Assembly (NCBI GenBank): GCA_902777205.1
Contig: CACYSU010000009.1
Coordinates: 1 to 64,000, forward strand
Reading direction: 5' to 3'
DNA length: 64,000 bases
Origin: an uncultured Rhodospirillales bacterium
GTDB lineage: Bacteria > Pseudomonadota > Alphaproteobacteria > CAAGCB01 > CAG-977
The notes beneath the pieces are model-generated. The model searched no databases. It saw nothing but the letters and a program-made list of their open reading frames with translations, and was not told the origin of the DNA. How positions within the stretch are numbered: the first letter of the stretch is position 1; every line of letters starts with the position of its first letter. Positions 18,276-30,838 of this stretch are shown in pieces. Made by a program: the position numbers and the translations under genes.

Positions 18276-18906
18276 GAAAAAAAAGAAAATCTGGCGGGGG
18301 GCGCCGTCCCCCGACGGATTGTCCCATAAGGAACGGGAAACGGTCAGACGGTGTCTGGTGACGCGTGAAACGCTGCCCATGACCCGTTTGATCCGTTTTT
18401 GCGTTTCGCCCGACCGCGTGCTGGTGCCCGATCTGGCGCACAAGCTGCCGGGGCGCGGAATGTGGGTGACGGCCGATTATGAAATGATCGAAACCGCTTG
18501 TAAAAAAGGGCTGTTCACCAAGGCGGCGCGCACCAAAGTGACCTGTCCCGACGATCTGGACGCGATGATCCGGACGCTGTTCGTCAAGCGTCTGCAGTCG
18601 CTTTTGAGCTTTGCCAAAAAGGCGGGACTGGTCGTGTCCGGTTTTGAAAAAGTCGCCGAAGCGATGACGAAAAAGCAGGCCGTCTGCCTGTTGGAAGCCA
18701 CCGACGCCGCGGCGGACGGGCGGGAAAAGCTGAACCGCCTGCGGGGGGACATCCCCGTTCTGTCCGTGCTAAGCGCCGATGAAACGGCGCAGGCGCTGGG
18801 AACGGGCGCGGGGGTGCACACCGCGTTGAAATCCGGCGGCGCGGTCGATTTATTTGTTGCGGAAGCCCGTCGTTTTGGGGCATATTGCAAAGTTGAACTG
18901 GTTTAA
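18256..18906 (+). CDS. YlxR / L7Ae-like fused RNA-binding protein
   Basis: Cytosolic protein of 216 residues joining two RNA-binding modules. The YlxR domain has RRCLVTRETLPMTRLIRF and the diagnostic GRGMWV. The second half, from about residue 115, is L7Ae/YlxQ-like (LLSFAKKAGLVVSGFEKV, then AVCLLEATDAAADGREKL). In Firmicutes the modules are separate ylxR and ylxQ genes between nusA and infB; the fused form is common in alphaproteobacteria. The ATG at 18256 overlaps the nusA end. The precise role in translation or ribosome assembly is unsettled for the family. Confidence 0.9.
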   Translation: MTVKKPEKKKKIWRGAPSPDGLSHKERETVRRCLVTRETLPMTRLIRFCVSPDRVLVPDLAHKLPGRGMWVTADYEMIETACKKGLFTKAARTKVTCPDDLDAMIRTLFVKRLQSLLSFAKKAGLVVSGFEKVAEAMTKKQAVCLLEATDAAADGREKLNRLRGDIPVLSVLSADETAQALGTGAGVHTALKSGGAVDLFVAEARRFGAYCKVELV

Positions 18907-18933
18907 CGCGTAGAAAAAGGCTGAATTGATCAA

Positions 18934-21495
18934 ATGACAGATGCGAACGACAAAAAAACGAAAAGCGCCCCTCTTTCCCTTTCCCGCCCCAAGCTGGAAT
19001 TGAAAAAGACGGTTGACGTGAACCGCGCTCATCAAAGCTTTACGAACGGCCGCAAACCCGTTCAGGTCGAAGTGCGCAAAAAACGTTCTTTCGTCACCGA
19101 CGCGCACGGCAATATTCAGGGCGTCAGAGAGGAAGGCGGTTCGTCCGAACTGCTGGACAGCGAAAAGGCGCATCGTCTGAAAGTGCTGAAAGACGCGATG
19201 AAGGCGGACGAGGAAGCCCGCGTCAAAGCCGAAGAGGAAGCCCGCATCCGCGCCGAAGAAGAGGCCAAGCGCGCCAAAGAGGAAGCCGAACGCAAAGCCA
19301 AAGAAGAGGCCGAAGCCAAGATCCGCGCCGAAGAGGAAGCCAAGCGCAAAGCCGCCGCTCCCGTTTCCGCGCCGGCGCCCGCCGCCGCCAAACCGGCCGC
19401 TTTTGTGAAAAAAGACGATCATAAAAAGCCGTTCGCCGACAAACGGCCGGCCGCCGCGCAGCCCGCCCTGTCGCCCGAAGAGGCCGAAGCCGCCGAAAAC
19501 CACCGTATGAAAACCACGTTCAAACGCCGCGAAACGCGCGACGACGACAACCGTCATTCCAGACGCGGCGGCGAAGACGACAAATGGCGCGGCGGACGTA
19601 ATATGTCCGCTTTGATGCGCGGCGACGACGAAGAGGGACGCGGCAGAAGTCTGGCGTCCATCAAGCGCGCCCGCGAAAAGGAACGTCAAAAGATGTTCGG
19701 CGCGCCGAAGCCCGCCGAAAAAGTCTATCGCGAAGTCGTCATTCCCGAAACGATCACCGTTCAGGAACTGGCCGCCCGCATGAGCGAACGCGGCGCCGAC
19801 GTGGTCAAGGCTTTGATGAAAATGGGCGTCATGGCGACAATCACACAGACGATTGACGCCGACATCGCGCAGATCATCGTCGAAGAAATGGGACACAAGG
19901 CCAAACGCGTCAACGAAGCCGATGTCGAAGACAACCTGCGCGACGCGCCGGACGCCGACGAAGACAAGCTGCCCCGCCCGCCCGTCGTGACGGTCATGGG
20001 ACACGTTGACCACGGCAAAACGTCGCTGTTGGACAACCTGCGCTCGACCGATGTCGCCGCGCACGAAGCCGGCGGCATCACGCAGCACATCGGCGCGTAC
20101 CAGATCACGCTGGAAAACGGTCAGAAAGTCACGTTCATCGACACGCCGGGGCACGCGGCCTTTACGGAAATGCGCGCCCGCGGGGCGAAAGTCACCGACA
20201 TCGTCGTGCTAGTCGTCGCGGCGAACGACGGCATCATGCCGCAAACGATCGAAGCGATCACCCACGCCAAGGCGGCGGGCGTTCCGATCGTCGTCGCGAT
20301 CAACAAAATCGACGTTCCGGGGGCGAACCCCGAAAAAGTGCGTCAGGATCTGATGCAGCACGGCGTTTTTGTCGAAAGCATGGGCGGCGACGTTTTGTCC
20401 GTCGAAGTGTCGGCGAAAAAGAAAATCAATCTGGACAAGCTGGTCGAAGCCATTCTGCTGCAGGCCGAAATCCTTGATTTGCGCGCGAACCCGAACCATT
20501 CGGCCGAAGGCGCGATCATCGAAGCCAAAATGGAAAAGGGACGCGGTTCCGTCGCGACCGTTCTGGTTCAGCGCGGAACGCTGAAACAGGGCGACATCTT
20601 TGTCGCGGGCAAAGATTGGGGACGCGTGCGCGCCATGGTGGACGAACGCGGACAGCGCGTGGCCGAAGCCGGCCCGTCCTTCCCCGTCGAAGTGCTGGGT
20701 TTCCAATCCACGCCGTGCGCGGGTGACGATTTCATCGTCGTCGGCGACGAAGACCGCGCGCGCGAAGTCGCGGCCTATCGCCAGCGCAAGGAACGCGAAG
20801 CCCTGCAGGTGCGTTCGACCCGTTCGGCGATGGAACAGATGTTCGACAAGATCAAAGCCGGCGAAGCCAAGGAACTGCCCGTCGTCATCAAGGCCGACGT
20901 TCAGGGTTCCGTCGAAGCGCTGACCGCGACGCTGAACAAGATTTCGACCGACAAGGCCAAAGTCCGCATCCTGCACGCGGCGGTCGGCGCGATCAACGAA
21001 TCCGACGTTACGCTGGCCAAAGCGTCCAGCGCGCTGATCATCGGGTTCAACGTCCGCGCGAACACGCTGGCGCGCACGGCGGCGAAACGCGACGGCATCG
21101 AAATCCGCTACCACTCCATCATCTACAACGTGGCGGACGACATCCACGCGGCGTTGGAAGGAATGCTGGCGCCCGAACTGAAGGAAAAGATTCTGGGCTA
21201 CGCGAAGATCCGCGAAGTCTATAACATTTCCAAGGTCGGCAAGGTCGCGGGCTGCATGGTCAAGGAAGGTATCATGAAACGCGGGGCGCACGTCCGCCTG
21301 CTGCGGTCGAACGTCGTTTACCACGACGGCATGATGGCCGCCCTGAAACGGTTCAAGGACGACGTGAAAGAAGTCCGCGAAGGCTACGAATGCGGCATGA
21401 GCTTTGAAAACTTCAACGACATTCAGGTGGATGACACCGTCGAATGTTACGAAATCGAAGAAGTCGCCGCCAAGCTGGAAGAAGTCAAACTGTAA
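18934..21495 (+). CDS. infB: Translation initiation factor IF-2
   Basis: GTPase of 853 residues that places initiator tRNA on the 30S subunit. A long charged N-terminal region contains a Lys/Glu/Ala coiled coil (about residues 85-135). The IF2 N-domain ([20 protein letters not shown]) leads to the G domain with P-loop [12 protein letters not shown], switch [10 protein letters not shown] and NKID. Barrel domains and the C-terminal fMet-tRNA-binding module ending [16 protein letters not shown] follow. AAAGG lies upstream of the ATG. Between ylxR and rbfA as in most bacteria. Confidence 0.97.
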   Translation: MTDANDKKTKSAPLSLSRPKLELKKTVDVNRAHQSFTNGRKPVQVEVRKKRSFVTDAHGNIQGVREEGGSSELLDSEKAHRLKVLKDAMKADEEARVKAEEEARIRAEEEAKRAKEEAERKAKEEAEAKIRAEEEAKRKAAAPVSAPAPAAAKPAAFVKKDDHKKPFADKRPAAAQPALSPEEAEAAENHRMKTTFKRRETRDDDNRHSRRGGEDDKWRGGRNMSALMRGDDEEGRGRSLASIKRAREKERQKMFGAPKPAEKVYREVVIPETITVQELAARMSERGADVVKALMKMGVMATITQTIDADIAQIIVEEMGHKAKRVNEADVEDNLRDAPDADEDKLPRPPVVTVMGHVDHGKTSLLDNLRSTDVAAHEAGGITQHIGAYQITLENGQKVTFIDTPGHAAFTEMRARGAKVTDIVVLVVAANDGIMPQTIEAITHAKAAGVPIVVAINKIDVPGANPEKVRQDLMQHGVFVESMGGDVLSVEVSAKKKINLDKLVEAILLQAEILDLRANPNHSAEGAIIEAKMEKGRGSVATVLVQRGTLKQGDIFVAGKDWGRVRAMVDERGQRVAEAGPSFPVEVLGFQSTPCAGDDFIVVGDEDRAREVAAYRQRKEREALQVRSTRSAMEQMFDKIKAGEAKELPVVIKADVQGSVEALTATLNKISTDKAKVRILHAAVGAINESDVTLAKASSALIIGFNVRANTLARTAAKRDGIEIRYHSIIYNVADDIHAALEGMLAPELKEKILGYAKIREVYNISKVGKVAGCMVKEGIMKRGAHVRLLRSNVVYHDGMMAALKRFKDDVKEVREGYECGMSFENFNDIQVDDTVECYEIEEVAAKLEEVKL

Positions 21496-21505
21496 GAGGC
21501 CGCCC

Positions 21506-21934
21506 ATGCGTTCCAATTCAAAACCCGTCACACAGCGTCAACTGCGCGTCGCGGAGCAGATCCGTCACATTCTGGCGGATTGTTTCCAACGCGGCAACGT
21601 GCCGAAGGATTTTTTGGACTGCCCGCCCGTTTCGGTGATGGAAGTCAAAATTTCACCCGATTTTTCGTACTGCAAAGCGTATATTTCCGTGCTGTCGATT
21701 GAACCGGCGACGACGGTCGATTTGGCAAAAGCGTTGAACAAACAGGCGGGATTTTTCCGCAAAATCGTCGGCACGAAAATCCGTCTGCGTCTGACGCCCG
21801 AAATCCGTTTCTTTGCGGACGGCGCTCAGGCCGAGGCGGACAGAATAGACGCTTTATTGGCTTCCGAAAAGGTCCAGAGGGATCTGATCGTTTCCGAACC
21901 GGAGCCGGAGGCGGAAGAAAACGCGGATGATTAA
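21506..21934 (+). CDS. rbfA: 30S ribosome-binding factor RbfA
   Basis: Cold-shock-related 16S rRNA maturation factor of 142 residues. The KH-like fold shows RQLRVAEQIRHILADCFQRG and KISPDFSYCKAYISVL followed by the C-terminal TPEIRFFADGAQAEADRIDALL. The ATG at 21506 has AGAGG 5-9 nt upstream. Its last 8 nt overlap the HAD gene. truB, which often follows rbfA, is absent here. Confidence 0.95.
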   Translation: MRSNSKPVTQRQLRVAEQIRHILADCFQRGNVPKDFLDCPPVSVMEVKISPDFSYCKAYISVLSIEPATTVDLAKALNKQAGFFRKIVGTKIRLRLTPEIRFFADGAQAEADRIDALLASEKVQRDLIVSEPEPEAEENADD

Positions 21935-22703
21935 AGCGGTTTTCTTTGACATAGACGGAACTCTCATCACTTTTAATACGCATGAGATGCCGGAATCGAC
22001 GTCGCGGGCGTTGGAAGCTTTGCGCCGGAAGGGCGTCAGGATTTTCATCGCGACGGGACGCGCTCCGCAAAGCATCAGCTTTATGAAAAAATATTTCGAT
22101 TTCGACGGCGTGATTTCGTTTAACGGGCAATATTGTTTTGATAAAACGGGCGTGTTGCACGATGTTCCGATACCGGCGGAAACGGTTCTGTCCGTATTGC
22201 CGTATCTGGAGGAAAAACAAATCGCGTCCAGCTTTGAAACGGTCGGGGCGAATTATTTCAATCTGGTCAACGACAGGGTGCGCGAATTGATCCGTCTGGT
22301 CGGGGTAGACGAATCGGAACCGCAGGCGGTCGATATCGCGGGGTTGAATCAAAGCGTCTATCAGATGACGACCTTCGTTACGCCGGAGGAGGAAGCGGAT
22401 CTGGTCGCGCATTTGCCGGGGTGCAGGGCGGTGCGGTGGTATCCGACTTTTGTGAATGTCATCGGGGCGAACAGCGGCAAGCATATCGGCATTTCGAAGG
22501 TCTGTGGAAAATACGGTATTTCACGGGATGAAATCATGGCTTTCGGCGACGGCGGCAACGATATGGATATGCTGAAATCGGTCGGCATCGGCGTCGCGAT
22601 GGGCAACGCGGGCGAAAACGTCAAAAAAATCGCCGATTACGTCACGACGGATGTTGACGGCGACGGCATTTACAACGCCTTGCAGCATTTTGAACTGATT
22701 TAA
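21927..22703 (+). CDS. Cof-type HAD-IIB phosphatase
   Basis: Cytosolic HAD-superfamily phosphatase, 258 residues. Motif I FFDIDGTLI carries both catalytic Asp residues, motif II is IATGRAP, motif III Lys is in NSGKHIGISKV and motif IV is FGDGGNDMDML. A C2B cap domain occupies the middle. Family members dephosphorylate sugar phosphates, FMN or PLP-type substrates; the substrate is unknown. It overlaps rbfA by 8 nt, so it appears recruited to the end of the translation-factor operon. Confidence 0.92.
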   Translation: MIKAVFFDIDGTLITFNTHEMPESTSRALEALRRKGVRIFIATGRAPQSISFMKKYFDFDGVISFNGQYCFDKTGVLHDVPIPAETVLSVLPYLEEKQIASSFETVGANYFNLVNDRVRELIRLVGVDESEPQAVDIAGLNQSVYQMTTFVTPEEEADLVAHLPGCRAVRWYPTFVNVIGANSGKHIGISKVCGKYGISRDEIMAFGDGGNDMDMLKSVGIGVAMGNAGENVKKIADYVTTDVDGDGIYNALQHFELI

Positions 22704-22728
22704 AAAGCCCCCGAAGACCGCTTTTCTG

Positions 22729-23301
22729 TCAGACAACCGTCAAAACGATTTTATCGGCGGCGGCGATTTCATCGGGCGCGTTTTTTATTAAATCGCCCAG
22801 ACGTTCCGTTTTTAATCCCGTCAAGACAGACAAAGAAGCCAGATGTTCTTGATGTCCGCTTTTTAAAGCCGCGTGGTTAAACAAAACAAATCTTCGGATT
22901 TGCGATATTTTCCGCGCCTGTTCGGTTTCGGCTTTCGTCATGTCTTTCCTGTCCATTTCAACATAAACGGCATCGGGGGAATATTTCCACACGCCGCCGG
23001 ACAGAAAATCCGTTGTCCGGCTATAGACAGAGGAAAGATTTATAATGCTGACCGGATTGAACTGTGACGTCAAAGGAACGATCGCGTCCTGATATCCTTC
23101 CTTTTTCAACATAATAATCACATTGCCGGAGGTGCGTTTCAAATCGACGGCGCAAGGCGTTGAACACATCGGCATACCGTTGACATAAACTTTGGCTTTG
23201 GGAGCGTTGGTGTTGACGGTAACGTTTTGTTGCGTTCCCGAAAAAACGGTGCCGCAGCCCGATAACAGGAAAAGGGCGATAACTGCTTGAAATTTTTTCA
23301 T
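22729..23301 (-). CDS. PEGA-like lipoprotein (paralogue 3)
   Basis: Predicted lipoprotein of 190 residues with lipobox LLSGC (acylated Cys16). Residues about 25-80 (VTVNTNAPKAKVYVNGMPM to LKKEGYQDAIVPL) are PEGA-like, and two Cys (MCSTPC) could form a disulfide. The C-terminal 60 residues (IRRFVLFNHAALKSGHQEHL, then LSVLTGLKTERLGDLIKNA) are the helical unit shared with the pair at 2487-4516, including the LTG turn and a closing AADKI. The start at 23301 has CAGGAG upstream. It sits behind a strongly structured leader ending in an intrinsic terminator, suggesting attenuation control. Function unknown. Confidence 0.75.
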   Translation of the reverse strand: MKKFQAVIALFLLSGCGTVFSGTQQNVTVNTNAPKAKVYVNGMPMCSTPCAVDLKRTSGNVIIMLKKEGYQDAIVPLTSQFNPVSIINLSSVYSRTTDFLSGGVWKYSPDAVYVEMDRKDMTKAETEQARKISQIRRFVLFNHAALKSGHQEHLASLSVLTGLKTERLGDLIKNAPDEIAAADKIVLTVV

Positions 23302-23319
23302 GATTTCTCCTGAATGTAA

Positions 23320-23345
23320 AATAAAACCGCCTGATGAAAGGCGGT
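23320..23345 (-). terminator. Intrinsic terminator in the lipoprotein leader
   Basis: On the minus strand ACCGCC (23345-23340) pairs with GGCGGT (23331-23326), loop 8 nt, followed by TTTATTTTA. It lies between the structured leader and the SD of the lipoprotein gene, the position expected of an expression platform. Confidence 0.7.
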
Positions 23346-23483
23346 CGGGAGCTGAAAAAATCGTAAGCAATTACAAAAACGACCCTCTGTGCATTACTGC
23401 ACAAAGACTCCCGACCCTTATACATCAAGTCAGGAATAAAAGCCCTTTGCGCCATAGCACAAAGGGTCAGGCTGTAATTGCTT
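23320..23483 (-). promoter_or_regulatory. Structured leader RNA with antiterminator/terminator switch (candidate)
   Basis: Read on the minus strand toward the lipoprotein start. An 11-bp outer stem is formed by 23483-23473 (AAGCAATTACA) with 23375-23365 (TGTAATTGCTT). Inside it are two look-alike hairpins: 23468-23443 (CCCTTTGTGC-TATG-GCGCAAAGGG) and 23406-23385 (CTTTGTGCA-GTAA-TGCACAGAG). A single-stranded GGTCGGGAG (23416-23408) is perfectly complementary to CTCCCGACC (23351-23343) beyond the outer stem, giving a pseudoknot or antiterminator. That segment overlaps the 5' arm of the terminator at 23345-23326. The 12-nt arms 23468-23457 and 23392-23381 can also pair with each other. It could be a riboswitch or protein-binding attenuator, or a MITE-like inverted-repeat element. 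Confidence 0.6.
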
Positions 23484-23578
23484 TAAAGAGTAAATAATAA
23501 ACTCCGGTTGAAACGATCAAGGCAAACGACCGTTTTCTTTTATTCCCGCCCCCCTGTCCGCCGAGAAGCGAACGCGGG

Positions 23579-23992
23579 TCACAGTGCCATTTCGACGTTG
23601 ATTTTAACGGAATACGAGCTGTCCGTTCTGGTTTGCGTCTGTTCGTTTGATTCGGGGAACGTGTATCCGGCCGCCGCGCCGACGGAAACCGTTTCATTCG
23701 CGTCAAAGCTCGCCTTGCCGGTCAGCGACCGCGGTTTCGGGGAAAAGTCTTTGATCACTTCCCATTTCTTTTCAATGGATTCGGGCGTCATTTCGGAAAC
23801 GGGCGCGTTTTCTTTCACGGTCGTTTGTTCCGCGTTCAATTCCGCGTTCGTTCGTTTAAAAGAATCGTCCAGCGCCAAACGGGTCAGAGCGGAATAATCC
23901 ATCGCCAGCATAAACGGCTGTTCCAATTCGCCGGCGCGCGCGCCGCAAGAAAACAGGATCAGGAACAAAGCGGTCAGTAATGCGTTTTTCAT
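23579..23992 (-). CDS. Small exported protein of unknown function
   Basis: Protein of 137 residues with a Sec signal peptide (MKNALLTALFLILFSCGARA, likely cleavage before GELEQ). The Cys in LFSC is not in a good lipobox. The mature part is polar; its end (ASFDANETVSVGAAAGYTF, then SYSVKINVEMAL) has alternating hydrophobic residues like outer-membrane beta strands. It is too short for a full barrel and might pair with another protein or oligomerise. It lies 72 nt downstream of ligA and upstream of the structured leader. No family recognised. Confidence 0.6.
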   Translation of the reverse strand: MKNALLTALFLILFSCGARAGELEQPFMLAMDYSALTRLALDDSFKRTNAELNAEQTTVKENAPVSEMTPESIEKKWEVIKDFSPKPRSLTGKASFDANETVSVGAAAGYTFPESNEQTQTRTDSSYSVKINVEMAL

Positions 23993-24064
23993 TTCCGAAT
24001 CCTCCTTTCGCCGCGGTTGATAGACAAAAGGTAGGACGTTTTTTTACAAAAAGCGATAAAAATA

Positions 24065-27831
<3,767 letters not shown>

Positions 27832-27844
27832 GGCGGCGTCCCCT

Positions 27845-28630
27845 TTAATCCTGCGCGGCCAAAGCGGCCGGATCGTGCTTTTTCATCAACGCGTACGCTT
27901 TGTCGTACCACGGGCTTGACGGATAGTTGTACCCCAGCACCGCCGCGCTTTTCCGCGCTTCGCCGTCCAGCCCCAAAATCAGGTACGTTTCCGTCAGGCG
28001 GTACAAAGCTTCCTGCACATGGGCGGTTTGCTGGAAATTGCGGACGACATCGGCGAACCGGTTCATCGCGGCGATGTGTTCGTTGCGTTTCAGGTAGAAA
28101 ACGCCGATCTTGACCTGTTTCGCGGCCAGATAGTCGGTCGCCAGAACGATTTTCCGTTCCGCGTCCGCGGCGTACGGCGTGTCCGGAAAACGGCGGGCGA
28201 CCTCGTTCAACGCGTCCAGCGTCCGCTGAGTCATATGCTGGTCGCGGTCGGTGTCGGACAGCTGCGCGTACAGGCTCAGCGCTTTGAGGTAATAGGCGTA
28301 GGGCGCGAAGGAATTCCCCGGATACAGCTGTAAGAACCGATCCAAAACCTGTTCCGCGTCGTCGTATTCGCGTTTGACGTAATAGCTGAACGCCTGCATG
28401 ATCTGCGCGCGCGGCGCCCATCGGGAATAGGGGTAATAGCGGTCGATTTCGTCAAACGCCGACGCCGCCAAAGTGTATTCGTGTTTTTTGACCAGCAAAT
28501 CCAAAGCGCGGTTGTACAGCCGTTCCGGCGCGGTCGTTTCCGGATCGGCGGCATCCGGCGTCGAACAGGCGCACAACGCCGCCGCGGCCGAAACCAGCAC
28601 CGTTTTAAAAAAACGTTTCGCCCTTTTCAT
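27845..28630 (-). CDS. bamD: Outer membrane assembly lipoprotein BamD
   Basis: Outer-membrane-anchored subunit of the BAM beta-barrel assembly complex, 261 residues. The signal sequence ends in the lipobox LCAC (Cys22). The mature protein is TPR-like: LYNRALDLLVKKHEYTLAA, FDEIDRYYPYSRWAPRAQIM and LDRFLQLYPGN, the family hallmark RYYPYS-W being clear. It lies 13 nt upstream of recN. In relatives lpxC often precedes bamD; here an ALDH-family gene does. Confidence 0.93.
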   Translation of the reverse strand: MKRAKRFFKTVLVSAAAALCACSTPDAADPETTAPERLYNRALDLLVKKHEYTLAASAFDEIDRYYPYSRWAPRAQIMQAFSYYVKREYDDAEQVLDRFLQLYPGNSFAPYAYYLKALSLYAQLSDTDRDQHMTQRTLDALNEVARRFPDTPYAADAERKIVLATDYLAAKQVKIGVFYLKRNEHIAAMNRFADVVRNFQQTAHVQEALYRLTETYLILGLDGEARKSAAVLGYNYPSSPWYDKAYALMKKHDPAALAAQD

Positions 28631-28646
28631 CGCCGACCGCCCGCCG

Positions 28647-30110
28647 TTAAAAGTTGTAGTTCGTCAAACACGTTTTCGATTGCATGAACACGCGCCAGAA
28701 TTCGGACGAAACGCCCCGATCGTTCTTGCCCGCCGTAAACATCGCGGCCATGTCGTACCCGACCGTTCCGGCGTTGACGATCGCGGCGTCCGACTGCACG
28801 CCGTCCATTGAACAGAACATCCCCGTTTCCCGCAGATCGTTTGAAAAAATGCACGCCAGCAGCGTTTTCGGAAAAGCGTTCACGCCGTCGATCGCCTGTT
28901 TCAAATCGTCATAGCGCATCACATACAAAACCGGCGCCAGCAATTCCGTTTTCACCAGATCCGTCTGCGACGGCATTTCCACAACGGCCGGCTGGACGTA
29001 GTACGCTTTGTCGTAGCATCCGACATCAATCCGGTTGCCGCCCGAAACGATCCCGCCGTCCAGCTTCGCCTGTTCCAGCGACAGGCGCATCGTGTCGAAC
29101 GCCTCTTTGTCGATCAGGGGGCCGATGCGGCTTTGGCGTTCAAACGGCGAACTGACGTAAACGGCGTTGAACGCGTCTTTCAATTTTCCGACGACCTCGT
29201 CGTAAACCGACGAATGGCAGAACACGCGGTGCAGCGACGTGCAGCGCTGGCCGGCGTCCGCGATCGCCGAATGAAGCAATTCCTTGATCGTGAAATCAAT
29301 GTCGGCGGACGGCGTCACGATCGCCGCGTTGTTGCCGCCGACCGACAGCAGGCTGCGCCCCAAACGGCGGCCGACCCTGCTTTGCAATCCGCGCGCCAGC
29401 ACCGGCGATCCGGTGGCGCACAACAGGGGAATGTCCGCGTTTTCCGCCAAAAACGTGGCGTCTTCGTGGTTGCAGATGACCAGCTGGGACAAATACTCGG
29501 GACAGTTGGCCGTCGATCTGGCCTTTGCGCGGCGCATCAGGGAATTGACCGCGAACGCCGTCAGCGACGCTTTGCGCGACGGACGCCAGATCACGGAATC
29601 CCCGCACATCAACGCGACCAGCGCGTGCAGAACCCACACGCGCAAAGGAAAGTTGAACGACGTGACGATCGCGACGGGACCGATCGGCTGCCAGACCTCG
29701 GACACCACCAGATTATGCCCCTCCGCCGGAACGGAAACGCCGGAAATGCGGCGCTGGATGCCGGCGACCATGTCGCAGATCTTGATCGACCGGTCAACCT
29801 CTTTCACCGCCGCGGAACGAATCTTGCCCGTTTCGATGACGACCAGTTCGGCCAGCTCGTCTTTGGCGGCGCGCATTTCCTCGCCGAACAGACGCAGCAG
29901 CTCCGCGCGTTCGCCGGGGGGAACCTGACGCCATTCCTGAAACGCCCGTTTCGACCGTTCGACGGCGATTTTGATGCGTTCGGAATCGCTCAGCGGAAAC
30001 GACGCGATCTGTTCGCCCGTCACAGGCGAATAATCCACGCAATTCCCGCTGGAGATGAATTCCAAATCCAGATTTAAACGTTTGACGATTTCCGCGACAC
30101 GGGTGAACAT
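28647..30110 (-). CDS. ALDH7-like aldehyde dehydrogenase lacking the general-base Glu
   Basis: Aldehyde dehydrogenase superfamily protein of 487 residues, closest in motifs to ALDH7/AmaB (aminoadipate-semialdehyde dehydrogenase). Cofactor-site TSFNFPLRVW, VVIETGKI, GQRCTSLHR with the catalytic Cys, and ELLAPVLYVM are present. The block that normally reads LELGGNN is LLSVGGNN here, so the usual catalytic Glu is Ser; the DNA reads TCG at that codon. The enzyme may have altered or lost dehydrogenase activity, or use another base. It lies in tight spacing (10 and 16 nt) inside the operon with bamD-recN-ligA. Physiological substrate unknown. Confidence 0.8.
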   Translation of the reverse strand: MFTRVAEIVKRLNLDLEFISSGNCVDYSPVTGEQIASFPLSDSERIKIAVERSKRAFQEWRQVPPGERAELLRLFGEEMRAAKDELAELVVIETGKIRSAAVKEVDRSIKICDMVAGIQRRISGVSVPAEGHNLVVSEVWQPIGPVAIVTSFNFPLRVWVLHALVALMCGDSVIWRPSRKASLTAFAVNSLMRRAKARSTANCPEYLSQLVICNHEDATFLAENADIPLLCATGSPVLARGLQSRVGRRLGRSLLSVGGNNAAIVTPSADIDFTIKELLHSAIADAGQRCTSLHRVFCHSSVYDEVVGKLKDAFNAVYVSSPFERQSRIGPLIDKEAFDTMRLSLEQAKLDGGIVSGGNRIDVGCYDKAYYVQPAVVEMPSQTDLVKTELLAPVLYVMRYDDLKQAIDGVNAFPKTLLACIFSNDLRETGMFCSMDGVQSDAAIVNAGTVGYDMAAMFTAGKNDRGVSSEFWRVFMQSKTCLTNYNF

Positions 30111-30120
30111 GGACGTCCGG

Positions 30121-30828
30121 TCACTCTAAGAAAATCGGACGGATGGGCAGCCCTTCGGCCAGCAGTTCCTCCTGCTTGATTTCGATAAAGCCGTCCTTTT
30201 TGACTTCCAAATCGGCGCGGTAAACGGAATCGCCGTACAGCATGATCACGTCCAGATCGAATCCGTCGGCCGTTTCGGTCACTTTCGCCGGACGGATCAT
30301 ATGCGTCACGTCCTTGCGCTGCTGCGGGGTGGGGGTGTCGGTGAACGTGTCTTCGTCAACGTGTTCGACCAAACGCAGGGATCCCTCCTCCGTCTGAACG
30401 GCGTCCAGAACGAACGTCGCGTAAGCGACGACCGTGTCTTTGTTCAAAATCAGACCGCCCTTGGCGTTGTTTTCAAAAATCGGATCGCGCGTGCCGTCCA
30501 TTTTGATCACTTCGGCGTTTTCGCCTTCGCCCTTGACCAGATATTCCATCGTCACCGGCGGAATCGACGAAAACGTCGTCGCCTGCAGCAATTTGAATTC
30601 CGAATAAAACGGCAAAGCGGCCATCGTCAAATGCGAACGCCCCGGCGTAAACATCGCGAAAGAAGACAACGCGTTGACTTTCTTAATTAAAATCTCGACC
30701 TCTGAATCGGGGATTTCTTTCCAATCGTACTGGGGCATCTGTTTTCTCCATATCAATATCAATAAAATCAGGGCGATCAGGATCAACCCCGATATAGTGC
30801 GTTGAATTTTAAACTTTCTTGTCGTCAT
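30121..30828 (-). CDS. Single-pass membrane-anchored protein, unknown function
   Basis: Protein of 235 residues from ATG 30828, with one N-terminal membrane helix (ISGLILIALILLILIW) after a short basic segment, so most of it is probably periplasmic. The soluble part (MEYLVKGEGENAEVIKMDGT, FDLDVIMLYGDSVYRADLEV) is beta-rich with no catalytic motif I recognise. An alternative ATG at 30849 overlaps the upstream stop. It sits 10 nt after the TPR-methyltransferase and 10 nt before the ALDH gene in the same operon. Confidence 0.65.
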   Translation of the reverse strand: MTTRKFKIQRTISGLILIALILLILIWRKQMPQYDWKEIPDSEVEILIKKVNALSSFAMFTPGRSHLTMAALPFYSEFKLLQATTFSSIPPVTMEYLVKGEGENAEVIKMDGTRDPIFENNAKGGLILNKDTVVAYATFVLDAVQTEEGSLRLVEHVDEDTFTDTPTPQQRKDVTHMIRPAKVTETADGFDLDVIMLYGDSVYRADLEVKKDGFIEIKQEELLAEGLPIRPIFLE

Positions 30829-30838
30829 TGTCCAGTTT

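Noticed and set aside
23320-23483. Retron msr/msd region
   Set aside because: No reverse transcriptase gene nearby and the inverted repeats lack the expected branch-G layout.
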